Below are positions 20,801 through 28,999 of a stretch of 64,000 nt of DNA, piece by piece. A program made the translations under genes and the position numbers. Each line of letters opens with the position of its first letter. Within the stretch, counting starts at the first letter, position 1. The notes under the pieces were generated by a model, which was given only the letters and a program-made list of their open reading frames with translations, had not been told where the DNA came from and did no database searches. Origin of the DNA: Adiantum capillus-veneris (taxonomy: Eukaryota > Streptophyta > Polypodiopsida > Polypodiales > Pteridaceae); assembly GCA_014529385.2 (NCBI GenBank), contig CM043971.1, forward strand, positions 29,593,709 to 29,657,708. The letters run 5' to 3'.

Positions 20801-21231
20801 GGTCGCAGAATACGGGAAATTCAAAGCCAAGTTCCAAAACAAACATAGGAACAGGAGATGACCCCGTGTATATGAATGACCTCGAGGATGATTCAGATTC
20901 AATCGAGACAATGGAGACTAGAACCAATACCAGAAAGGGAAAGACCGACAAAGAAAACCGTAACATGGAACCAAATGAAAACCGAATAAGAGAAAACCAT
21001 AAAGAGCCTCTGAAAACACCACAAGTGTTTCCAAATCCAATCCAAGACCCCCAAGATAAACCGCAGGGGCAAAAAGGGAAGAATCGTAAAAAGAAGATTG
21101 GGACATACCCAAACCCAGTAGACGAGATTGAGCAGGTGAAACATCTAAGAGGTTTAGTGGAGGAGACTCAAAGGAAACTAGAACCAGAACCCATGCATGT
21201 CAAAATTCATGACACAGTGTTTCCCACGTAA
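17875..21231 (+). pseudogene. Element A gag (one internal stop), four zinc knuckles
   Basis: ATG 17875 is chosen because the protein start MHLRFGRVL parallels MNLRSGHVL in B gag. An in-frame TAA at 18286-18288 breaks it; the frame then runs open to the TAA at 21229-21231. After a Ser/Thr- and Pro-rich region, the gag core lies about 19140-19850 (KHIEVFEQVCDSLGE, LRRLFLKEYIREGVLWGVAS, LLDRFIRGLRNEGIYNGL). Four knuckles follow: CSICLGPHSTSEC (19930), CNACGRYVHQAKDC (19999), CYECGGPHRAAEC (20455) and CNRCGIDHLIAQC (20569). Only the second has the usual C-x2-C-x4-H-x4-C spacing; the others have x3 before His. The C-terminus is basic and Lys-rich. Length, about 1,100 codons, is well above typical gag. 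TAA 21229 lies within GTAAGT, so a splice donor there is possible. Confidence 0.88.
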
Positions 21232-24200
21232 GTTCATCCACCCCACATGAACCATAGACCGTTAGCCATATCTAGTATCATCCAAGAAGGGAGTGAGGAT
21301 GGGACATCAAAAAGTGAGCATACACCTTTCTTGTTGGAAAGGATGTTTAACGAAGGAATACCTGATCCCATTGAGGAATATGAGATTCCATCCTCACCAG
21401 TTCCTAGTCAAGGACCTACACCCTGCAAAATGCCAATGAATGTTGCCAAACTAGTGGACTTCATGTCTTCTGAGGTCCGAACCACGATCATAGCAAAGCT
21501 GTATGGAGATCCTGAGTTATTCCTTGCACTTCGAGCATTCCTTAACGGAGAGCTACGAACGGGATTACCGCAGTTTGCGCAACCAAATAGTCCTGACTCG
21601 ATTATGATTGATGAGGAAAATCATGTGCAATCACTTGACTTAGATGGACACGAGTCTGTGATCGAGGTACCCATTAACGAATTAGGGCAGTATTTTGAAG
21701 GCGACGAGTCTAATGCGACCCTACCCATCACTACCAAGTGATTAACTATAAAGGGAATTCTTGATGGTGGTGCGGGAGTTAGCATCGTTACAAAATATTG
21801 TTGGGAATCCATGGGAAAACCCCGCCTCAGTGTTACTAACATTGTGGTAAAGATGGCAAATGGTACCATAGCCAAACCTATGGGGATGCTCAAGGATCTT
21901 AAGATCAAAGTTCTAGGACACAAGGTACGACATACGTTCATTGTAATGGATTTCTCTAAACACCTTATGTCATATGAAATGATTTTAGGACGACCATTCA
22001 TGAGGGAAGCACAAATGGTTCATGATTGGTCTAAAAATCATGTCTATTTGCAATTCCAAGACTCTGTCCTTAGAGTGGATTTGGTGACTGGTAAGGTACA
22101 CCCCTTAGGGAGTAAAACCATTATTGATCATCGCTCTGACACCACAGTTCACTCGGCCCCACTACAATATTGTTACACTTGTAAGAAGGATACAGACATT
22201 GGCCAAGATTCTCCTTACATGGATGTGTTACCGGGTATGACGGAATCAGACAACGTAGACTGGGTACACCTAGATGCAACCATAGATACCTGGGGAAATA
22301 GAGGAACCACTTGGGTCACACCAGAGGGGGAAGAGGTACCACAAATTGCACCTCTGAACATGATAAGTGCCATACATGCATCTTCTAAGGGCAAGGCAAT
22401 TGTGGACCAATCTGACAGTGACACCGATAGCTCAATAGAAGACTTTGACCAACACGACTTGGACACTAACTCCCAGAGTGAAACGGATTCTGAATCTCAT
22501 GAATTAGAGAGTGGAGCAAGTTCAGAGTCAAAACATTCGGAAGGACCGAGCACATCAACCGATGATAGCTCCCCCGAGAGTGAAGAGGACACCAACAAGG
22601 ACTCCTTTAGTGAGCCAGATCTAAATGCAAATCAAAAGCAGGTCTCAAATAAGAAAAAGAAAAACCTTAAGAGGTGTCGATATCGAGCCAATGTACGTGC
22701 GAGGATAAAAAAGAAGAGATCCTCAGCAGAATGGCTCAGTTATATAGGGGCATGTGATGCTCATCGAAAATTGGTAGACAATTGGGGTGAATATCTCCAA
22801 AATGTTATGTGGTGTAGACCACGACCCCATGACATAGCCCAATTAGAGATCATAGACAAGCCAAAGTTGAGCCGCACTGCAAGGAGGCGTCAAAACCAAG
22901 AGTTAGCTCGACAACACAAGAAAGCAGAAATGGAAGCACAAACCAAAGCACAACCAGAATCCACAGACTTGCATCCTGCACTAGAACATTTCAAATCTTA
23001 CACCACAGGGGAAGCAAAGGTTGTGTACACAAAAGCCCAAAGAATACCTATCGATGGGAATAATGGAATCTATGATGGTCCGGCAATAGTTAAAGAAATA
23101 GAATTAGCTGACCCCGGTGAAGAATCAAAACCTGTTTTTATTGCCCAAGACCTCACAGAAGTTGAAGAGGCGGTCCTCAAAGAGCTTCTCAAGGAATTCA
23201 AGGACGTATTCGCTTGGACATACCATGATATGAAAGGTGTTCCACCTTCTGTGGTCCAACATACAATCCCTATGATTAGCACTGTGAAGCCCGTACAACA
23301 AAGACCCTACCCGATGAATCCTAAGTACGCAAAGATCATTCAAGAAGAACTAGAAAAGCTTATCAAATGTGGGTTCATATATCCTATTGAACACTCTGAA
23401 TGGGTGTCTCCAATAGTTATCGTGCCAAAAAAGAATGGGAAACTCAGGGTGTGCGTGGACCTCAAAAAAGTTAATGCAGCTACTAGAAGAGACCATTACC
23501 CCCTACCGTATTCCGAACATGTACTCGAAAGAGTTGCAGGCAAGGAAGCTTATAGCTTTCTAGATGGGTACTCAGGCTACAATCAAATCACGATAGCGCT
23601 AGAGGACCAAGCTAAAACTGCCTTCATCACAAAATTTGGCGTGTTTGCATTTCGTGTGATGGCTTTTGGCTTAACAAATGCCCCTGCTACATTCCAACGA
23701 TTAATAAACACTGCTTTTAAAGAATATTTGAGAGAGTTTTGTGAAGCTTTCTTAGACGACCTTTGTGTTTACTCTTCTTGGAAAGAACATCTATCATGTT
23801 TGCGGAAGGTGTTTGAAAAGTGTAGGTTATATCGTATCTCATTGAACCCGTTCAAATGCCAATTTTGGGTCAAGCATGGAGTTATTTTAGGGCATATAGT
23901 ATCCAAGAATGGTATCTCAACCGATGAGAGCAAAATTAAAGTGATTCTAGAGTTACCACCACCAACCAATTATAAGGGAGTTCAAAGGTTCATGGGACAC
24001 GTGGGTTATTATCGACGGTTTATTTTATTTTTCGCTGAGATAGCACGTCCTTTGTACAAGCTTCTCATTGAATTTAAATGGACTGAAGAGTGTGACCAGG
24101 CCTATGAACAATTGAAGAAAACACTAGCAAGTGCTCCGATTTTAAGGACACCTAACTGGGATGTCATTTTCCATGTGCATATTGATGCATCAAACTTTGC

Positions 24201-24993
24201 TATTGGGTGTGTTCTCACTCAACCAGGAGAACATAAATTGGACTATCCCATTAGCTTTGCAAGCCGTCAATTGAACGATGTTGAAAGGAACTACACCACT
24301 ACAGAGCGAGAAGGTTTGGCAATGGTTTATGCAGTAAAGAAATTTTGCTACTACCTTCTGGCAAACAATTTTGTATTTTATGTGGATCATCAAGCGTTGC
24401 TGTATCTGGTAAACAAGCCATGCTCCACAGGAAGAATCACACGATGGTTGTTAATTCTTCTGGAGTTTGATTTCACGATTGTAGTGAGACCCGGTAAAAG
24501 GCACGTCATGGATGATCATTTGTCTCGCATACCCAATGGTGAAGCCCCTACAGGAGTTGATGATGAATTACCCGATACTTCCCTATTCATAGTTGAGACT
24601 ATGCCTGAATGGAGTGAGAACATTGTTAACTTTTTAGTTAATGGTTTTCCACCCAAGGAACTTCGTAAGGATATCGCTCGAAGGCTAGTAAAAGAATGTG
24701 AACCCTATTGTTTGATTGCCGGAACTCTGTATAGATTAGGCAAGGATGATATTCTTAGGCGTTGTGCCCGCGAGGATGAATATTTGTATATCTTGCAAGA
24801 AGCACATATGGGCATAGCAGAAGGACATTTTTCAGGAGACCTGACTGCTAGAAAGGTGCTGCAATCATGCTATTGGTGGCCAACTTTATTTAAGGATGCA
24901 TCACTTTTTGCAAAAGGGTGTGATGAGTGCCAACGTTACAAGACCACACAGCGCAAAGACAGAATGCCCTTACATACTATTAAAGTAACCTAA
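21232..24993 (+). pseudogene. Element A protease 1, RT, RNase H and integrase zinc region
   Basis: Same frame as gag. It opens with a 160-residue linker (21247-21738), then TGA at 21739, then retropepsin 1: LDGGAGVSIV (Asp at 21763, DGG rather than DSG/DTG) and MILGRPFM near 21980. A long acidic Ser/Asp linker follows (22390-22650). RT runs about 23270-24000 with VSPIVIVPKKNGKLRVCVDL and the box FLDDL (23749-23763; Phe replaces the usual Tyr). RNase H follows (HIDASNFAIGCVLTQP, TTTEREGLAMVYAVKKF, YVDHQALLYLVNK), then an Athila-like linker. The integrase HHCC finger is at 24802-24933 (HMGIAEGH, CDECQR). TAA 24991 interrupts just before the integrase core; CAA to TAA would explain it. No frameshift. 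Decay appears limited to stops. Confidence 0.9.
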
Positions 24994-26049
24994 CCATTTG
25001 AAAAATGGGGCTTAGACTTTGTAGGTCCAATTAGTCCCGCAGCTCGCAACACTCAATCTCGATATATTCTAGTTGCTACGGACTATGTAACAAAGTGGGA
25101 TGAAGCTAAGGCTTCACAAAAAGCTGACGCGAGAACAACAGCTAAGTTTCTTTTTGAGAACATTATCACAAGATTTGGTTGCCCTTTTGAAATTGTTAGT
25201 GATAATGGTACCCATTTTATAAATGAGGTAATAAGAGAGCTTACCACGACCTTTATGATATCCCACCATAAGTCTACACCTTATTACCCGCAAGCTAATG
25301 GACAAGCCGAGAGCACCAACAAGACTCTGATCTCTATTTTAACCAAGACGGTAGAAGCTCATCGCACTGATTGGGATTTGAAGTTGACATCTGCTCTATG
25401 GGCTTATCGTACTGCTTATAAAGTGGCTATTAATTGTACGCCATTTAAAATGGTATACGGCCAAGAAGCGGTTATGCCTTGGGAGTTTGTCATTCCTAGT
25501 CTTAGGGTAGCTTCGCAAGAAGGATGGAATGGTAACCCATTAACCGAGCGTTTGTATATCTTAGAAAAACTAGACGAAGAGAGACAGTTGGCTATGCAAA
25601 ATGCTCTTGTGGAAAAGGATAGGAGAAAGAAGTGGTTTGATCGCCATGTGAAGGACAAGGACATCAAAGTTGGTGATAAAGTCCTTATGTATGGAGTACG
25701 TAAAGAGAAGAAAAAGTTGAAATATGCTGTTAAAGGACCATATAGAGTATGTGAAATTACCCCACAAGGTACCCTTTGTGTGGAAACTCTTGATGGAGTT
25801 GAAACCATTGGATTCCTCAATGGGAGTAAATTCAAAAGATATTATGATCCTTTAAGCCAAGAAGAACTACGGGCCATTCATCAAAAGAAGGCCGCCAAAG
25901 CACAAACCAAGTTAAACAAGATACAAGCTCAAGCTGAGGCTAAGGAGCGACAACAACGTATAAGACAAAAACGAGAGGCTAACCTTGGAGTCACAAATGC
26001 ATTCCACGTGGAAATCAAAGAGGATGGGTTGGACTCTGACACAACTCTA

Positions 26050-26360
26050 CGATACCCTATTGAGTTAAATAGTGCCTATGGAAAAGTGCTATATAACGCC
26101 TTATTGGACACGGGTGCTAAATATAATCTGCTATCCTATGGGGTGTGGTGTCAGCTAGGGAAGCCACCTCTATCTGAGAGTATTATCCAAGTCAAGGGTG
26201 TCAACAAGAAAAAAACTACGGTTTTTGGAATCTGGCACACTTCTGTCAGTTATGACAATGGAATTGTAGCTCAAGACTTTTTGGTCATGCCTACTGGAAC
26301 TATGGAGGGTAATATAAACCTAGGCCGCACGTGGATGATAGCCACCAAATGCACTATTGA
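26050..26360 (+). other. Second retropepsin-like domain, downstream of integrase (element A)
   Basis: YNALLDTGAKYNLLSYGVW places a canonical D-T-G-A (Asp codon 26107-26109). A flap-like Gly region (KGVNKKKTTVFGIW) and the closing hydrophobic-hydrophobic-Gly-Arg motif INLGRTWM (about 26314-26337), ending CTIDW, follow at normal retropepsin spacing of about 75 residues. The upstream protease has DGG instead. Proteolytic activity is not proven; it could be a structural duplicate. Confidence 0.75.
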
Positions 26361-26574
26361 TTGGGGGACTGGGGGTGTTACAACGCAAAAAGAAACTCTT
26401 AGCCCTACCACTCAAGCCATAGTCCCTGAGATATTGCCTAAGGAAATAAAACCCAAGACATTGCATGTCCAGGAGGTTGAACCATACGTCCCCATAGCCC
26501 AACTCTCTAGAGCTTCAACTGATGTAGTTGAAAGAAAGCTTGAGACACACAAGAACCATCCTAATATAACAGAG

Positions 26575-26920
26575 AAAAAATACAAGTGGGTCCCTAAAGC
26601 CTCTGTAGTGAGCATGGTTGATGCAAAAAAACGGAAACCTAGTAAGAACCGTCCCACTCACTCCAAGAAATGTAAAGAAACGTTGCGTTGGATTCCTAAA
26701 CGACTATTGGAAGCCCAAGGATACTATGAAGGAAATGATCAAATCTGGGTGCCCAAACGTAAAGTGTACTCTTACCTGTCACCTGGCCCATGTAAACCCA
26801 ATCCTGTGGCTCCAAAACAAATTGAAAATCGCGGAAAGGAAAAAATCATGGAATGTTACACACCCGATCTAGAGCTAGTTTGGGTACCAAAGAAAGAACG
26901 ATTTGTTCCACCTAGCTCAC
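26575..26920 (+). other. W-[VI]-P-K repeat tail (element A)
   Basis: Four copies of a short motif: YKWVPKAS (26581), LRWIPKRL (26683), QIWVPKRK (26740) and LVWVPKKERF (26878), separated by basic or Pro-rich linkers. A2 has the same four sites in decayed form. B has IWVPKAHL (37626), IWVPKTSP (37669) and, in another frame, KWIWQKKERIS (37762). Trp flanked by basic residues suggests a short binding motif. Confidence 0.75.
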
Positions 26921-27229
26921 GAACAGGGAAATCAAATGAAGCTTCTTGCTCTTCATGTAGTTCCTATACGCAAATAGAAGCTTCGACACAACCTGCACCT
27001 ACCACTGTACATATCCATACAAGCACGAAAGAGTTTGCACCTCCCGGCGTAAGTTCACCACCTACAACAACGTTGCAAATAAAATCATGGGAGAGTACCT
27101 TACCACCCTTGCAACTAGATGAAACGCATAGGGCGGTCGAAAACTATTGGTTAAAACCTTCACCCATAACAACTTGGAACAATTGGTTTCAAAAGGTGAC
27201 GACCTCATTCCAAAAGTTATGATCTACCC

Positions 27230-27332
27230 AAGGAAGGGGGGAGTGTTTGCTAACATCAATCATTCACTCGCTCCCCTCTCAACCTTCCTCCCTGACCCCT
27301 CAATTCCAATCTTAGGGAATGTATATATATAG
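27230..27332 (+). promoter_or_regulatory. Internal purine tract plus TATA-like promoter module of A
   Basis: Directly after the pol stop: AAGGAAGGGGGGAG (27230-27243), TGTTTGCTAAC, then GTATATATATAG at 27321-27332, about 170 nt before the accessory ATG. Conserved in A2 (12018-12123). It looks like a polypurine tract and LTR start, although the real 3' LTR lies 1 kb further on. It may be a co-opted LTR promoter for the accessory gene. Confidence 0.55.
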
Positions 27333-27502
27333 CCTTATACTCACAAAAAACAAAAATAGTAAAGAGCAAGAGCGACTAGCAACGAGAGAGCACCCTATCA
27401 GATCTTACATATAAGTCCAAATTCACCGTGTCAATTCAAGCAACACACAAAAACAACTCTTATGTTTTAAAAGCCTAACCAAATCTATCTGTTTTGTCAG
27501 AA

Positions 27503-27925
27503 ATGGCTACTTCACCAGAGGCATGCACTTCTATTTTTGATGAAAGGTACCCTTTGTCTTTTCCTCAAGTGTTCTACGTATGCTACCCTATACTTTCTTG
27601 CGAATGGGATTTGATAGAGAGCCTTGCATGTGAGAGAAATTTTGAGGAGTTAGAATGGCTAATACGTCTATGGCTAACTAGTGATCCCTACCCAGTAGCG
27701 AATGTGTCTCCAATGGCACATGCTTATTCTTTTGCACAAGATGAGTATCCATGCATCGCGAGGTTCTTGATTAGCATGCTTGCACAAGAGGATGCTGAAG
27801 AGGAACTAATAGAGACAGAGGAAGACTATGGCCTCACGGACAACGATTTTATTTATCTAGATGATGAGGATAGAGGCATAGCCTTAGGGTGGCCACCCGG
27901 TTTATATAATATCCTCTTTCCTTGA
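27503..27925 (+). CDS. Element A accessory protein, 141 aa, family unknown
   Basis: Intact from ATG 27503 to TGA at 27923-27925. The ATG is preferred over an upstream in-frame TTG because A2 starts at the same place with MAS/MAT. Strongly acidic. The N-terminal two thirds look helical (CEWDLIESLACERNFEELEW), and the C-terminus is Asp-rich (GLTDNDFIYLDDEDRG) ending GLYNILFP. No signal peptide, membrane span, zinc finger or nucleic-acid motif is seen, so it does not look like an env protein. It stands between pol and the 3' LTR, where Athila-type elements carry an extra ORF. It is open while gag-pol has four stops. Function unknown; candidates are a regulator, a silencing antagonist or a captured host gene, none shown by the sequence. 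Confidence 0.75.
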   Translation: MATSPEACTSIFDERYPLSFPQVFYVCYPILSCEWDLIESLACERNFEELEWLIRLWLTSDPYPVANVSPMAHAYSFAQDEYPCIARFLISMLAQEDAEEELIETEEDYGLTDNDFIYLDDEDRGIALGWPPGLYNILFP

Positions 27926-28204
27926 TTCTAAAAGGGGTGACAGATAGGTAGGTTAGGGGTCTAGATTGTGTTTTGAGTTTGTTTTTTAGGAGTTTTAATT
28001 TTTCACACTGACATGCCTCCTAGAGGTATAGTGCCTGTTTTTGGATGTGTTAGGTAGGACTTATATGGATCTCCATCCACATGGCTGAGGACATCTGCTT
28101 CAACGAAATGAGCCACTCCATACCTCCAGATTCAAATCTAGATGCTCTACAACATGGACATACCAAGCTTCAACTCAATAGCTTCCGAGGACGGAATCTA
28201 CATC
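27926..28204 (+). other. Element A 3' non-coding region
   Basis: About 280 bp without a frame. The last part (TCAACTCAATAGCTTCCGAGG) is conserved in A2 near 56680, marking a functional region before the purine tract. Confidence 0.6.
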
Positions 28205-28218
28205 AGGAAGGGGGGCAA
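28205..28218 (+). other. Polypurine tract of element A
   Basis: AGGAAGGGGGGCAA directly before the 3' LTR start TGTTAAC. Confidence 0.85.
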
Positions 28219-28530
28219 TGTTAACCCTCGTGGCTCACGGCCACCCTATCGCCTACGACGGACACTGTAACCGTATTATTTATTTAAGTAGAGTCAGGCA
28301 CCGGGCTTGTCGGTCCAATAGGGAAAGGTAGAGTGATCGCCGATGAGAGGCGCACTCTAACACGAACATGCTAGGGTTAGTTGGCTAAGCATGGGCGCCC
28401 AAGTGTGAATGGGGTGAGCTCACATAAAAGCCAATTAAACCTAAAATTGAGTCATTCTCTCATTGTGCAATAGAAGCTGCTCTTGCTCCATCTCCACCTT
28501 CTCCTTCACCATCTCCTTGTGTGTGTGTGC

Positions 28531-28569
<39 letters not shown>

Positions 28570-28801
28570 TGTGAGAGTGTGTGTGCGATCGAGCGTTGCG
28601 GCGGCACGACGGCGGCGAGGCGGTTGAGCGCGGCGTAGCGGCGTCTCCCTCTTCCTCGCGGCAAGGAATCCTCTACGGCAGGAGCATAAGGCGGTGAGTG
28701 ACACACCATTGCCCTCTTTGAGCTTACTAGTTAAACTAGTTGTGTGCTTGGAGCCGTCTGCGGCTCGTACACGGTGTATCGGCAAATCTCTTGCTTCGAC
28801 A
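28219..28801 (+). repeat. 3' LTR of element A
   Basis: 583 bp, pairs with 16147-16725. Differences are mostly transitions, six of them clustered in the CG-rich segment 28597-28675, plus a longer (GT)n before a shorter (GA)n tract. Confidence 0.93.
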
Positions 28802-28806
28802 TATAC

Positions 28807-28999
28807 ACATACCAATCACAATAGCTAGCAAAAATTATACAGTCTTTGTGAAAGGATAGCTAACTTTATCAAATTTGTATAGGAATCAGGTTGCAGAAAA
28901 GGAATCGGTAGCTTGACATAAAGTGCAATCCAATCAAGTGGAAATTGACAACAAGTCAATCCAAAGGTAAGTACTCTATCTAGGTCTTCGCAAGTCTTT
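28807..28999 (+). other. B leader, second part
   Basis: Resumes element B after A. It contains TTGCAG near 28895 (acceptor-like) and AAAG|GTAAGTA near 28969 (donor-like), then the gag ATG at 29000. Splicing here is unproven. Confidence 0.55.

Larger units (their letters stand above)
24994..27222 (+). pseudogene. Element A integrase core, second retropepsin-like domain and W-V-P-K tail
   Basis: Continues the pol frame after TAA 24991 and stays open to TGA 27220. The integrase triad is intact: Asp in LDFVGP (25012 region), Asp in VSDNGTHF (25201) and Glu in NGQAEST (25309). The C-terminal barrel follows (KVGDKVLMYGV, VKGPYRVCEI near 25735). A basic helix (about 25855-25980) leads to a second retropepsin-like domain (26050-26360) and a Lys/Pro/Ser-rich tail with four W-[VI]-P-K motifs. 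This extension adds about 450 residues beyond a normal integrase end. The same order appears in A2 and B, so it is lineage-wide and not a local fusion. Confidence 0.88.
16147..28801 (+). mobile_element. Element A: near-complete OTA-type gypsy retrotransposon, TSD TATAC
   Basis: Bounded by LTRs 16147-16725 and 28219-28801, with TATAC at 16142-16146 and 28802-28806. The LTRs differ at about 11 positions plus microsatellite length, so insertion is fairly young. Internal order: tRNA-Asp primer site, leader, gag, protease, RT, RNase H, integrase, second retropepsin-like domain, W-V-P-K tail, internal promoter-like module, accessory ORF, purine tract. The integrase/RNase H linker (MPEWSENIVNFLVNG) and the motif TARKVLQSCYWWPTLFKDA are Athila-like. 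Everything from 17875 to 27222 is in one frame, broken only by four stop codons. Confidence 0.93.

Noticed and set aside
27503-27925. Accessory ORF as an envelope gene
   Set aside because: No signal peptide, membrane span or cysteine pattern; length is only 141 residues.
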